A stretch of 64,000 nucleotides of DNA, taken from NCBI GenBank assembly GCA_947504205.1, contig CANNGL010000001.1:186001-250000 (forward strand), in the 5' to 3' direction. Within the stretch, counting starts at the first letter, position 1, and every line of letters begins with the position of its first letter. Shown one piece after another: positions 17,974 to 27,572 of this stretch. A model generated the notes under the pieces. The model was not told where the DNA came from and did no database searches. It was given only the letters and a program-made list of their open reading frames with translations. The position numbers and the translations under genes were made by a program. Origin of the DNA: an uncultured Litoreibacter sp. Lineage in GTDB: Bacteria > Pseudomonadota > Alphaproteobacteria > Rhodobacterales > Rhodobacteraceae.

Positions 17974-19653
17974 ATGTCATTGAAACCACCCTTATCGGAT
18001 TTGCCGATACCAACTGCCGATAGCGGCTTTTACCGCGGCTTCAGTGTGAACGTGACAGTCGTCAGTAAGATCATCATCAGTCTATTGGTGGTGTGGTGTA
18101 TTGTTTGGCCCACACAGGCTGGCACGGTTCTTGGCAATTGGAACACGGCCATCCTGGCGCAGTTCGCCGCGTGGTACATTTGGGTTGTGACGGCGTTTGT
18201 CCTCGTCTGCATAGGATTGGCGATCTGGCCTACGGCGGGTCGGCTTAATCTCGGGGCAGATGGCGAGAAGCCAGAATTCTCGAACTTTTCATGGTTCTCG
18301 ATGATGTTTGGCGCCGGGATCGGCGTTGGTATGCTGACCTGGGCCGTGGCTGAGCCGGTGGCACACTTCAAAAACAATCCCTCGGTTATTCAGGGCGTCA
18401 CAACAGCGCTCGATGCGGACAACGTGCGCACCGCCTATGTCTGGTCCTATCTGCATTGGGGTTTGGGCGCGTGGGCCTGCTATGCGATTGCGGGTCTTGC
18501 GTTGGCGTTCTTCAGCTATCGCCGCGGATTGCCGCTTACCATTCGGTCATCACTGACACCTTTGTTCGGCAAGGCTCTGTCTGGAACGCTGGGACATATC
18601 ATCGATATCGTTGCAGTTGTGGCGACCATTCTCGGTGTGGCTCAGACGCTTGGTTTCGGGGTTGAGCAATTCGTTGCAGGCCTGACGCGGATCGGCATCG
18701 GAGGCCTCGCACTGGAAGACGGTTCGGCCACCACGTTGGGCATTGTTGTGGCGCTGCTTGTTATCATGGGCGCATCGACATTGTCGGCCCTGTCGGGTGT
18801 GGGCAAAGGCATCAAGTGGCTTTCCAACATCAACATGGTTCTATCCATCGTTCTGCTGGGCTTCTTCATCATCTTCGGAGCGACTTGGTTTGGTGCCTCG
18901 GCATTCTTTATCGGCATCTGGGACTATCTCATCGCCCTGCCGTGGTTGAGCTTCAACGTCTATAGTTCGGACGGTGTCGAAGGATCCGAAGCCTTCCTGC
19001 TGACGCAATGGCAGGGGTGGTGGCCTGTGTTCTACTGGGCTTGGTGGATTGCCTTCGCGCCCTTCGTGGGGCTGTTCCTGGCGCGTATTTCACGGGGCCG
19101 CAGTATCCGTGAGTTCGTCCTTGGGGCTATGATTGTGCCATCACTGATGTGCTTTGTCTGGTTCGCTTGGGCTGGTGGCACCGCGATTGATCTTGAGCTG
19201 AATGGCAACGCCAATGGTGTGATCCTTGACGCGGCCAATGGCGACAAGATCTTTGCGATGACCGAGTTCATGCTGGCACCAATTGCGCAGGCTCTGGCTT
19301 GGGGAATGGCGGTATTGATCGTGGTCCTTTTGATGACGTTCCTCGTGACCTCAGCCGACTCCGCGGTTCTGATCGTGAACACGATCAACGCCGCAGGTGA
19401 TGAAGGTCCAAAGGCACGTCCACACATCCTGTTTTGGGGTGCTGCTTTGGCGCTGGTGGTTGGCGGTCTGCTGATCTCTGGCGGCACGGGTGCCATTCAG
19501 ACCGCGATGGTCATCGGGGCGCTGCCATTCTCGATCGTGATGGCACTGATGTGCATCGCGCTGATCAAGGCGATCTTCAATGACGGCCGTCGCGAAGCGG
19601 CCGGGGTGGCAACCACGATTGATCCCGAAACATCGGTTATGCCCGCCGAATAA
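17974..19653 (+). CDS. BCCT-family betaine/choline/carnitine-type transporter
   Basis: A 559-residue inner-membrane carrier with about 12 helices. The glycine-rich stretch FGAGIGVGMLTW in the substrate pathway helix and the family signature WWIAFAPFVGLFLARISRGR are clear. BCCT carriers take up trimethylammonium compounds, driven by Na+ or H+. Its place beside TmpAB suggests import of glycine betaine, choline or the trimethylammonio-phosphonate itself. The C-terminal tail is short, unlike osmosensing BetP, so a nutritional role is more likely than osmoregulation. A strong terminator follows. Confidence 0.9.
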   Translation: MSLKPPLSDLPIPTADSGFYRGFSVNVTVVSKIIISLLVVWCIVWPTQAGTVLGNWNTAILAQFAAWYIWVVTAFVLVCIGLAIWPTAGRLNLGADGEKPEFSNFSWFSMMFGAGIGVGMLTWAVAEPVAHFKNNPSVIQGVTTALDADNVRTAYVWSYLHWGLGAWACYAIAGLALAFFSYRRGLPLTIRSSLTPLFGKALSGTLGHIIDIVAVVATILGVAQTLGFGVEQFVAGLTRIGIGGLALEDGSATTLGIVVALLVIMGASTLSALSGVGKGIKWLSNINMVLSIVLLGFFIIFGATWFGASAFFIGIWDYLIALPWLSFNVYSSDGVEGSEAFLLTQWQGWWPVFYWAWWIAFAPFVGLFLARISRGRSIREFVLGAMIVPSLMCFVWFAWAGGTAIDLELNGNANGVILDAANGDKIFAMTEFMLAPIAQALAWGMAVLIVVLLMTFLVTSADSAVLIVNTINAAGDEGPKARPHILFWGAALALVVGGLLISGGTGAIQTAMVIGALPFSIVMALMCIALIKAIFNDGRREAAGVATTIDPETSVMPAE

Positions 19654-19674
19654 TATAACTTACAACAACGATCA

Positions 19675-19701
19675 GGCCCCGGTGTGTCACCGGGGCCTTT
19701 T
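19675..19701 (+). terminator. Strong rho-independent terminator after the BCCT gene
   Basis: A perfect 10-base stem GGCCCCGGTG / CACCGGGGCC closed by a TGT loop and followed by TTTT. It lies 21 bases after the BCCT stop and 30 bases beyond the end of the convergent EutB-like gene, which it may also terminate as a bidirectional element. Confidence 0.9.
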
Positions 19702-19730
19702 GCTTGTCGGCAGGCCGAGGAACGGCGCGT

Positions 19731-20693
19731 CTAAAGAACTGACTTGATCCGCGCGGAATCATAATTTGCGCCACATAGCAATACTACGTTGACCTGCCCG
19801 GCATAGCGCTCGGGCGCGGCTAGAAGCGGCGCCAAGGCAAGCGCAGCAGCACCTTCGACGATCATGTTTTCGGTCCAGGCCAGAGCTCTCAATGCCGCGA
19901 TAATCTGATCCTCACCAATATGGACGACCTCGTCGATCACTTCACTTGCCAAGGGCAGGGTGACTGACCCAGGGTCGACGCCGCCCGCAACACCGTCCGC
20001 CAATGTGTCAAGATGCTCTGTCTCGACGATCTCACCGGCGGTGATGCTGGCCGCCAGCGCGGCCGTATTGACGGCACTTGCGCCGATCACGCGCGTGGTT
20101 GGTGAGAAAGCCTTCATCACGGCGCCAATCCCACTGATCAAGCCGCCGCCTCCCATTGCAATGAACAGGTTGTCGATCTGAGGCAGTTGATCGAGCATCT
20201 CCAAGCCACACGTGCCTTGCCCGGCAATCACCTCCAGATCGTTATACGGAGAGACATAGATTTGACCTTGCTCTTTTGCCAGTTGGCGGGCGTGGGCCTC
20301 CGCGATGGCCCCATCGGTTCCGTGCAGAATAATTTGTGTCCCGTAAGCTTCGATGGTGGTGCGTTTCTGCGCGACGACAGTTTCAGGCAGGGCGACCGTC
20401 AACTGGTGCCCCGTCTGCTGGGCAGCGTGCGAACTGGCGATGCCGTGGTTTCCGGTCGAGGCGGTGATAACAGCCTGATCCAAGGGGAGGGCGGTCAGCT
20501 TGGCCGTCGCTCCGCGTAGCTTGAACGACCCGGTATGTTGGAAATTTTCACATTTGTAATGCAGCTTGGTTTCTGCAGGCAGGCTTAGGCGTGAGGTCAG
20601 CATTGGCGTCAAACTGATCAACGGTGTAATCCGCCGTCGAACTGCAACCGAGCGTGCCGCACTTTGCAGGATCAGATCAGATGGTGTGCTCAT
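19731..20693 (-). CDS. eutB: PLP-dependent threonine-dehydratase-like enzyme, EutB-type
   Basis: A 320-residue fold-type II PLP enzyme. The Schiff-base lysine is K58 in QHTGSFKLRG, and the phosphate-binding glycine loop is AMGGGGLISG near residue 180. The sequence and its ATGA coupling to an ornithine-cyclodeaminase-like gene match the EutB/EutC pair of ectoine and hydroxyectoine utilisation, where EutB acts on a hydroxylated diaminobutyrate derivative. The EutD hydrolase and EutE deacylase genes expected for ectoine breakdown are not nearby. A general threonine/serine or hydroxyaspartate dehydratase role therefore stays possible. Confidence 0.72.
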   Translation of the reverse strand: MSTPSDLILQSAARSVAVRRRITPLISLTPMLTSRLSLPAETKLHYKCENFQHTGSFKLRGATAKLTALPLDQAVITASTGNHGIASSHAAQQTGHQLTVALPETVVAQKRTTIEAYGTQIILHGTDGAIAEAHARQLAKEQGQIYVSPYNDLEVIAGQGTCGLEMLDQLPQIDNLFIAMGGGGLISGIGAVMKAFSPTTRVIGASAVNTAALAASITAGEIVETEHLDTLADGVAGGVDPGSVTLPLASEVIDEVVHIGEDQIIAALRALAWTENMIVEGAAALALAPLLAAPERYAGQVNVVLLCGANYDSARIKSVL

Positions 20694-21670
20694 GTTTTGT
20701 CCTCTTCCGAGCTGTTGGCGGCAAGCACAGCGCGTATCACACTTAGTGATATAGCTGCGTCCTGCGCTGCGATGCCCGTCAGATCAGCAATGGTGATGTC
20801 GTTATCTGACGACCTGCCATGATGCACACCGGCCAAGACATCGCCCAAGACCACGACATCTGCGGCATTGATCTGACCTGCTGCGTGAGCACTTTGAAAC
20901 TCACCGTGATCCAATGATTGCTTTGCCAGATCACAGACCAGCAGGTCAGCGTTTGCGACGAGCGTTAGGTCAAGCTCTTGCTTGCCCTCCGTATCTGCTC
21001 CAATTGCTGTGATATGGGTGCCTGGGGATACCCAGTCCGCCCGGACCAACGCCGATCTGGACGGAGTTGTTGTCAGGATCACATCGGCGTCGCTCGTTGC
21101 AGCGCGCAAGTCCTCTACAGCGCGCGCGGCTATCTTTTCCGCTTGCAAGGTATCGACTGCACCTTGGGCCTTAGCACTATCCCGGGCCCAGATTGCGATA
21201 TCCAGATCAGTACCCGCCATCAAATGGACCAATGCGCGCGCCTGAAACAAGCATTGTAGTCCTGCACCGACGATCAAGACCTTAGAGAACCCCGGTCGGG
21301 CCAAGGCTTTTGTCGCCAATGCGCCACCTATCCCTGTGCGTATGTCGGTTAGCCACCCCTCATCTTTCAGCAATGCCAAGGTTTCGCCTGTTTCGGCGCT
21401 GAACACGACGTTCATGCCGTTCGAGCTTGGTAGCCCTTTGGCAGGGTTATCATAGAACCCGGTGGCGATCTTGATCACAAACCCCTCGGACCCTTCGATA
21501 TGGCCGCTTTTGACATGGCAATCGCCATTGGATGTTGGGAAACCCAGGTAGGTCACGTCCGGTGCCTGAACGCGGCTTTGCGCCTGAGCGATATAAGCGT
21601 CTCGGATCGCGTCTGTCGCGGCGGCCATGTTGAAGGCGGATTGAATGTCATCTCGGTTCAGGCTGAGCAT
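20690..21670 (-). CDS. eutC: Ornithine cyclodeaminase/mu-crystallin family protein, EutC-type
   Basis: A 326-residue NAD(P)-dependent enzyme of the OCD/mu-crystallin family. The N-terminal substrate domain contains HVKSGHIEGSEGFVIK, with lysines that bind the substrate carboxylate. The Rossmann domain opens with LIVGAGLQCLFQAR near residue 136. EutC partners EutB in (hydroxy)ectoine utilisation; other family members are ketimine or imine reductases, or DauB of the D-arginine route. The DauR-like regulator encoded across the divergent promoter makes the last comparison worth keeping. It is coupled to the EutB-like gene by ATGA. Confidence 0.72.
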   Translation of the reverse strand: MLSLNRDDIQSAFNMAAATDAIRDAYIAQAQSRVQAPDVTYLGFPTSNGDCHVKSGHIEGSEGFVIKIATGFYDNPAKGLPSSNGMNVVFSAETGETLALLKDEGWLTDIRTGIGGALATKALARPGFSKVLIVGAGLQCLFQARALVHLMAGTDLDIAIWARDSAKAQGAVDTLQAEKIAARAVEDLRAATSDADVILTTTPSRSALVRADWVSPGTHITAIGADTEGKQELDLTLVANADLLVCDLAKQSLDHGEFQSAHAAGQINAADVVVLGDVLAGVHHGRSSDNDITIADLTGIAAQDAAISLSVIRAVLAANSSEEDKT

Positions 21671-21769
21671 AGGCCCCTCACTTCTGCATTGACCGGTTGA
21701 TTGGACGCGATTATCTAAATTGGATATTCATGTCAAATTTCTGCTGATCCGCAAGCACGAGGACCCACC

Positions 21770-22915
21770 ATGCCCACATCGCCCTTTCACAGCTTTCAGG
21801 TCGAACAATTCTTGTCGGATATGGAGCATGGCGTTGTCTACAACTTCTCCGAAAGCGGCGTGCATCCCATGTCGCTGGGTGGTCTGGTCGAGTTGACCGA
21901 GATTGACATGCAAACGCTGATGGCAACCATGATCGACTACCCGCAGGTGAATGGCAAAGAGAGCCTGCGTCGCACAATTGCAGGGTTTTATCCGGGTGCT
22001 GACCCTGATGGGGTGATGATTACAGTGGGGGCCACCGAAGCAAATACCTTGGTGGTGAACACGCTGCTGGAGCCAGGCGATAATCTGATTTGCTTCCGTC
22101 CGATCTACGAACAGTTTTCGGGCAACGCTCTGAACCACGGACATGATGTGCGCTGGGTAGGTCTGATGGAGGATGAGGATTGGGCCGTGGATGCTGAGGC
22201 GTTGATGGCAGCCATTGATAGCAAAACCCGCCTCATTCATGTGGTTAACCCAAACAACCCCACGGGGCGTGTCCTGTCGCAGGCTGATCGCGCGTGCGTT
22301 GTGGCCGCTGCCCAGAAGGTTGGCGCTTGGATTGTCGCGGATGAGGTTTACGCGGGAACAGAGCGGGAAGGGGATACCGATACCGCATCCTTCTGGGGAG
22401 ACTATGATCGCGTACTGATCATCAACTCCATGAGCAAGGCCTACGGCTTGCCGGGACTGCGACTCGGCTGGCTGGTTGGACCGGTCGAGGTCATCAATGC
22501 CTGCTGGCGGCGCCACGAATATGCAGCAATTGCGGCGTCAACCTTGTCGATGGAGCTTGCAGATAAAGCTCTGGTTGAGCCTGCGCGCTCCAAGCTTAAA
22601 GAACGCGCCCGCCGTCTGATCCGTACCGGGTTCGATGTACTGACAGAAAAACTCAGCGTGCACCCGGGCGTGTTCGATGTCGTGCCCCCACAAGCGTCTG
22701 CAATGTCATTCGTACGGTTCAACCTGCCTATCGGCTCAGAGGAGTTCGCTCAGCGGTTGCTTCACGAAAAGGACGTTCTGGTCATTCCGGGCTTTCGTTT
22801 TGGCGTCGAGAACCATTTCCGCTTCAGTTCAGGTCTGCCGGAAGACCACCTGCGCGATGGGCTTGATCGCTTGAACGATTTGACGGCGGATATCTTGCAA
22901 GAGGCCGCGAAATGA
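21770..22915 (+). CDS. Class I/II aminotransferase
   Basis: A 381-residue fold-type I PLP enzyme. Visible landmarks are PNNPTG (161-166), the PLP-contacting D191-E-V-Y194, the Schiff-base lysine K223 in NSMSKAYGLPG and the arginine of LRLGW at 231. It starts 99 bases from the divergent EutC-like gene and its stop overlaps the DauR-like regulator start by ATGA. It probably transfers the amino group from an amino acid generated by, or feeding, the EutBC-like enzymes. Substrate unknown. Confidence 0.85.
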   Translation: MPTSPFHSFQVEQFLSDMEHGVVYNFSESGVHPMSLGGLVELTEIDMQTLMATMIDYPQVNGKESLRRTIAGFYPGADPDGVMITVGATEANTLVVNTLLEPGDNLICFRPIYEQFSGNALNHGHDVRWVGLMEDEDWAVDAEALMAAIDSKTRLIHVVNPNNPTGRVLSQADRACVVAAAQKVGAWIVADEVYAGTEREGDTDTASFWGDYDRVLIINSMSKAYGLPGLRLGWLVGPVEVINACWRRHEYAAIAASTLSMELADKALVEPARSKLKERARRLIRTGFDVLTEKLSVHPGVFDVVPPQASAMSFVRFNLPIGSEEFAQRLLHEKDVLVIPGFRFGVENHFRFSSGLPEDHLRDGLDRLNDLTADILQEAAK

Positions 22916-23547
22916 AGGGCCAGGGCGCACTTCTGAGCAACGCGAAGGCGACGGCCGATGCAACGGCTGCGCTGTTTGGGAGCCGCGTTGAAGTGGTGGT
23001 CCACGATCTGAAGTCCGAGACAATAGCCCATATCTCTCAGCCATATTCCAACAGGAAACCCGGCGATCCATCGAACATGCAGGAAATCGACCTCGGGCCC
23101 CACGACACCGTTATCGGCCCTTACGAGAAGGTGAATTGGGATGGAAGTTTGATCCGCTCCATCTCGGTTGTGATCCGAGATGAATCCGGGGAGGCGCGGT
23201 TCGTGCTTTGTGTGAACCATGACCAGAGTGACATTCAGCAATTGCAGATGTTAGCGCGCGCATTCGCGGCGGCGTCCCCCGCGACCGGGCAACCCGAGAT
23301 GTTGTTTCGACAAGATTGGCACGAGAAGCTCAACCTCTTTGTCAGCGAATGGTGTGCTGCCCGCGCTCAGCGTGCAGATGCGCTGGACCGCGAGACACGT
23401 CGAGCATTGATCATGGCGCTTGATATGTCTGGTGCGCTGGCCGAACGCAATGCGGCCTCATATATCGCACGTATGCTTAGGGTCAGCCGTGCGACAATCT
23501 ACAATGACCTGAAGGCAGGGGTCGCGACTGCAGATCTTCTGAAATAG
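22912..23547 (+). CDS. YheO/DauR-type transcriptional regulator (PAS-like domain plus HTH)
   Basis: A 211-residue protein with an N-terminal YheO-like PAS domain (about 10-115: VVVHDLKSETIAHIS, then NWDGSLIRSISVVIRD) and a C-terminal helix-turn-helix (about 165-205: ALAERNAASYIARML, then SRATIYNDLK). This is the architecture of DauR, which represses D-arginine catabolism. Here it sits between an aminotransferase and hydantoinase genes and probably senses an amino-acid-like ligand for the surrounding operon. Confidence 0.78.
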   Translation: MKGQGALLSNAKATADATAALFGSRVEVVVHDLKSETIAHISQPYSNRKPGDPSNMQEIDLGPHDTVIGPYEKVNWDGSLIRSISVVIRDESGEARFVLCVNHDQSDIQQLQMLARAFAAASPATGQPEMLFRQDWHEKLNLFVSEWCAARAQRADALDRETRRALIMALDMSGALAERNAASYIARMLRVSRATIYNDLKAGVATADLLK

Positions 23548-23675
23548 AGGAAGACCCTGACTGAATAGGCTGGCGATCAAAAATAGTTTGGCTTGAGCGC
23601 TTAATCAGTTTGATCTTTTTGCCGCGCTCCGGCTCATTAGCACTGGAAGTAGAAGCAAGCGGACCGGAGTCGCTC

Positions 23676-25757
23676 ATGAAAACCGCCTCAACCCGGCTGG
23701 GCGTTGATATTGGTGGCACGTTCACCGACGTTGTTTTGGAACGCAAAGGGGATCTCTTTTCAACCAAAGTTCTTACGACCTACGCCGCGCCGGAAGATGC
23801 GATCATTGACGGGATGCATCAGGTCTGTGCGAAAGCTGGGATCACACCTGACCAAATCGAGCAGATTATTCATGGCACGACCCTTGCCACAAATGCGCTG
23901 ATTGAACGGCGCGGCGCCAAGACCGCTTTGATCACGACCGAGGGCTTTCGCGATGTGATCGAGATGCGCACCGAGTCGCGGTTTGAGCAATATGACCTGA
24001 ACTTGAATTTACCCGAGCCTTTATTGCCTCGGCAAATGCGTTTCACGGTGCCGGGGCGCGTTAACGCCAAGGGCGAGGTGCTGATAGACCTGGAACGCGC
24101 AGATGTTGAGCGCGTCGTGGACAAGATCGCTGCCGGTGGCTTCACTTCTGTGGCTGTTGGATTGATCCATTCTTATCTGAACCCCGCTCATGAAAATCTG
24201 GTGCGTGATGTCCTGATGGAACGCTTGCCAGATGTTTCGGTCTCTATTTCTTCCGAAGTTTCACCGCAGATGCGCGAATATGAACGGTTCAATACCGTTG
24301 TCGCCAACGCCTATATCAAGCCTCTGATGGCGTCCTATCTGGGCCGATTGGAGAACCGCCTGAAGGATGAGGGCGTGACCTGCCGTATTTTCCTGATGCA
24401 TTCCGGTGGCGGTATCATCTCAATTCAGAACGCGGCGGACTTCCCTGTGCGTCTGGTCGAATCCGGCCCTGCCGGGGGCGCTGTGTTCGCCGCACATATC
24501 GCGTCGCGATACGGGCTGGATAAAGTCCTTAGCTTCGATATGGGTGGCACAACTGCAAAGATCTGCTTGATCAAGAACCAGACGCCGAAGACCAGCCGCG
24601 TCTTCGAAGTTGCGCGGACCTATCGGTTCAAAAAAGGTTCTGGCATGCCTATCTCTATCCCGGTGATAGATATGGTGGAGATCGGCGCGGGGGGCGGCTC
24701 ACTCGCCCATGTTGACGCGATGCGCCAGATCCGTGTCGGTCCCGAAAGCGCCGGATCAGAACCCGGTCCGGCATGTTACGGGCGCGGTGGAACCCGCCCG
24801 GCGGTGACCGATGCTGATCTGATCCTCGGCAAACTCGATCCTGATAATTTTGCCGGTGGCTCCATTGCGCTGCATCCTGATGCCTCTAATTCCGCGCTGG
24901 ATGCGCATATCGGTCAGACGCTGGATATGGACGCAGTCGAATCCGCATTTGGACTGGCCGAAGTCGTGGATGAAAATATGGCCAATGCTGCCCGCGTTCA
25001 TGCGGTCGAGAATGGTGAGGATCTGAGCGAATACACGATGATTGCATTTGGTGGTGCTGCACCACTTCATGCAGGCCGGCTTTGCGAAAAGCTCGGTGTT
25101 GATCGCTTGCTGGTGCCACCCGGGGCAGGAGTGGGCTCTGCCATTGGTTTCTTGCGCGCGCCTTTCAGCTTCGAGGCAAATCGGTCCGTTTACATGAAGC
25201 TTAGTGATTTTGATCCCGAGAAGATCAGGACATTGCTTGGTGAGTTGCAGGCAGAAGCAACCGGCTTTGTACGGACCTGTGACGCTGAAAGTCCGATCCT
25301 CTCCGAATTCAAGGTCTATATGCGGTATACGGGCCAAGGCTGGGAAATCCCGATCCCGTTGACTGAGGCACAGGCTATGGCCCCGGATGCCGCAACCTTT
25401 CAGGCCCGATTTGAAGAAGAGTATGCCAAGCTTTTCGCGCGCACTGTTGCTGGGATGGATGTGGAAATCACTGTCTGGTCTGTAAACGCAACGACACCGC
25501 CGGAGCAGGTCGAACCTATCGCGCCGGCCTCTGCCGGAACAGCCGCAAAGAATCTTGGTGCCCGCCAACTCTTTGATGCCGCGCAGGGAGGCTATCTGGA
25601 TGCTGAGGTCATAGACCGCGAAGCGATGAAGACGGGCCAAATCGTGCAGGGCTCTGCCGCGATCACAGAGGCCGAAACCACCATTATTCTGCCTGCCAGT
25701 CGGCAGGCCATACGTCAGCCGGATGGCTGTATTGATGTCACCTTGAGGAAGAACTGA
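23676..25757 (+). CDS. hyuA: Hydantoinase/oxoprolinase family subunit A (HyuA)
   Basis: A 693-residue ATP-dependent amidohydrolase subunit. The actin-like ATPase start GVDIGGTFTDVV, the motif HGTTLATNALIER and the later FDMGGTTAKICL are characteristic of HyuA and of 5-oxoprolinase. The enzyme opens a cyclic amide (N-methylhydantoin, hydantoin or 5-oxoproline) using ATP. The ATG chosen is preceded by GGAG six bases upstream and begins exactly at the conserved N-terminus. Subunit B follows two bases later. It is 128 bases behind the DauR-like gene, so it may be regulated by it. Confidence 0.88.
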   Translation: MKTASTRLGVDIGGTFTDVVLERKGDLFSTKVLTTYAAPEDAIIDGMHQVCAKAGITPDQIEQIIHGTTLATNALIERRGAKTALITTEGFRDVIEMRTESRFEQYDLNLNLPEPLLPRQMRFTVPGRVNAKGEVLIDLERADVERVVDKIAAGGFTSVAVGLIHSYLNPAHENLVRDVLMERLPDVSVSISSEVSPQMREYERFNTVVANAYIKPLMASYLGRLENRLKDEGVTCRIFLMHSGGGIISIQNAADFPVRLVESGPAGGAVFAAHIASRYGLDKVLSFDMGGTTAKICLIKNQTPKTSRVFEVARTYRFKKGSGMPISIPVIDMVEIGAGGGSLAHVDAMRQIRVGPESAGSEPGPACYGRGGTRPAVTDADLILGKLDPDNFAGGSIALHPDASNSALDAHIGQTLDMDAVESAFGLAEVVDENMANAARVHAVENGEDLSEYTMIAFGGAAPLHAGRLCEKLGVDRLLVPPGAGVGSAIGFLRAPFSFEANRSVYMKLSDFDPEKIRTLLGELQAEATGFVRTCDAESPILSEFKVYMRYTGQGWEIPIPLTEAQAMAPDAATFQARFEEEYAKLFARTVAGMDVEITVWSVNATTPPEQVEPIAPASAGTAAKNLGARQLFDAAQGGYLDAEVIDREAMKTGQIVQGSAAITEAETTIILPASRQAIRQPDGCIDVTLRKN

Positions 25758-25759
25758 GC

Positions 25760-27469
25760 ATGGCACAGGATCATTCCAACGTCGCTTATCAGGTTATGTG
25801 GAACCGGCTGATCTCTGTGGTTGAAGAACAGGCGCAGGCTCTGGTGCGCACGGCCTTCTCCACCTCGGTTCGCGAAGCCGGAGATCTCTCCGCGGGCGTC
25901 TATGACACCAAAGGCCAAATGCTCGCGCAGGCCGTGACAGGCACACCCGGTCACGTCAACGCAATGGCCGACGCCGTTACCCATTTCATCCGTCGCATCG
26001 GGCGTCAGAACATTCTTGACGGTGATATTTACATTACGAATGACCCGTGGGAGGGGACGGGCCATCTGCATGACATCACTATGGTCACGCCGTCGTTTCA
26101 CAAGGGTCTTCTGGTGGGCTTTTTTGCCTGCACTGCACATATCGTAGATATTGGCGGTCGTGGGTTTGGGGCGGACGCGGCGAGCATCTATGAAGAAGGC
26201 CTCTACATCCCGATCATGAAGTTTGCGCAAGCGGGCGAAGTGGACGAGACCTTGACCCGCATTATCCGCGGTAACGTACGTGAGCCGGACCAATTGATTG
26301 GCGACATCAATGCCTTGGCTACGTGTAACGAGATTGGCCATCGCCGCCTGATCGACATGATGCAGGAATTCAACCTTGATCATCTTGATGGCATTGCCGG
26401 CTTCATCCTCGACAATTCCCGCCGTGCCACGTTGGAACGGATCGTAGCGTTGCCGCAGACCTCTGCGATAGGCGAGATGACGATGGACGGCTTTGAGCAG
26501 CCAATCACACTTAAGGTGGAAGTCAGCGTGAAGGGCGACCGGATTGTCACTGATTTCACTGGCACTTCCGGCGTTGACAAGAAGGGCATCAATTGCCCGA
26601 TGGTCTACACCAAAGCTTATGCCTGTTATGCTCTCAAGGTCGCAATCGCTCCGGAAATTCCCAACAACGCAGCGTCGCTCGCGCCTTTTGAGGTGACTGC
26701 GCCCGAGAACACCATCGTCAACGCTTCACATCCTGCGCCTGTTGCGTTGCGACATATCGTTGGACATTTCGTGCCTGACGCGGTTTTCGATGCGTTTGAC
26801 AAAATCGTGCCGGGTCTCGTGCCTGCTGAAGGGGCAGGGTGCTTGTGCAATTTTCAGGTATCTCTGCGCCCGCGCACAGATGCGCCCGCGCCAGAGGATG
26901 CGCGCCGCTCCGAAGTCCTTACGTTCAACTCGGGCGGGTCCGGTGCCCGGCCTGAGCATGATGGTCTCAACGCTACTGCCTTCCCCTCTGGCGTGATGAC
27001 CATGCCTATCGAAGCGACCGAACACGCAGGTCCGGTAATCATCTGGCGCAAGGAGTTGCGGCCCGACTCAGGCGGTGCTGGCAAAACCCGCGGAGGCCTC
27101 GGCCAATACATGGAAGTGGGTGCGCAGGAAGGTCATGAGTTCGATATTCAGGCCATGTTCGATCGGGGACAGCATCCCGCGCGCGGGCGACGAGGCGGTC
27201 AGAATGGCGCGCCAACAACGATTGCACAGGATGATGGCACGGAGATGCACGTCAAAGGCAAACAATTCGTTGCCCATGGGCGCAAGGTTGTTATGGCCTT
27301 TCCTGGTGGTGCTGGATACGGTGCTGCATCTGAACGCCCGAAGGAACTGGTTATTCGTGATCTCGCGCGCGGGTATATTACGGCCGAAACCGCGCAGAGG
27401 GACTACGGACTGAGTGTTGACGACGTCGTCGCAGTCGAAGCTGCCGTCGCCAAGGGCGAAGCTCTCTAA
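25760..27469 (+). CDS. hyuB: Hydantoinase/oxoprolinase family subunit B (HyuB)
   Basis: A 569-residue partner of the preceding HyuA-like subunit. Family landmarks include SVREAGDLSAGVYD near residue 36, DIYITNDPWEGTGHLHDIT (metal-binding region) and the C-terminal GGAGYG. Hydantoinase B subunits contribute to ring opening together with A. GAGGAAG is placed for translation right after the hyuA stop. The ring substrate is not predictable by eye; aminotransferase and EutBC-like neighbours suggest a cyclic amino-acid amide. Confidence 0.88.
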   Translation: MAQDHSNVAYQVMWNRLISVVEEQAQALVRTAFSTSVREAGDLSAGVYDTKGQMLAQAVTGTPGHVNAMADAVTHFIRRIGRQNILDGDIYITNDPWEGTGHLHDITMVTPSFHKGLLVGFFACTAHIVDIGGRGFGADAASIYEEGLYIPIMKFAQAGEVDETLTRIIRGNVREPDQLIGDINALATCNEIGHRRLIDMMQEFNLDHLDGIAGFILDNSRRATLERIVALPQTSAIGEMTMDGFEQPITLKVEVSVKGDRIVTDFTGTSGVDKKGINCPMVYTKAYACYALKVAIAPEIPNNAASLAPFEVTAPENTIVNASHPAPVALRHIVGHFVPDAVFDAFDKIVPGLVPAEGAGCLCNFQVSLRPRTDAPAPEDARRSEVLTFNSGGSGARPEHDGLNATAFPSGVMTMPIEATEHAGPVIIWRKELRPDSGGAGKTRGGLGQYMEVGAQEGHEFDIQAMFDRGQHPARGRRGGQNGAPTTIAQDDGTEMHVKGKQFVAHGRKVVMAFPGGAGYGAASERPKELVIRDLARGYITAETAQRDYGLSVDDVVAVEAAVAKGEAL

Positions 27470-27511
27470 AAAGTGTAAAGGTCAATTCAGATTAGGGGTT
27501 GCGATCATTGT

Positions 27512-27525
27512 CTACCTATAGGTAG
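27512..27525. promoter_or_regulatory. Perfect palindrome CTACCTATAGGTAG, probable TetR operator
   Basis: A 14-base perfect palindrome, extended on the right by a further GTAG, 47 bases before the cupin gene. TetR-family operators commonly look like this. The TetR gene ending this three-gene operon (29333) is the natural candidate, so autoregulation is inferred. A small GTGGT-N6-ACCAC hairpin follows at 27536-27551. Confidence 0.55.
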
Positions 27526-27572
27526 GTAGAATGCGGTGGTTCGATCACCACACTCATGCCGGAGGGATAGAA

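Noticed and set aside
19731-21670. Complete ectoine/hydroxyectoine degradation cluster
   Set aside because: Only EutB- and EutC-like genes are present; no EutD, EutE, UehABC or matching semialdehyde dehydrogenase genes lie within the window.
21712-21726. TATC-N7-GATA symmetry between the EutC-like and aminotransferase genes
   Set aside because: The arms are only four bases long, too weak to separate from chance in an AT-rich promoter region.
21728-22516. Minus-strand open frame opposite the aminotransferase gene
   Set aside because: Antisense to a gene with intact PLP motifs; no ribosome site or recognisable domain.
24756-25766. Minus-strand open frame opposite hyuA
   Set aside because: Composition is atypical (many Cys, Arg and Ile in tandem) and the sense strand encodes a fully conserved HyuA.
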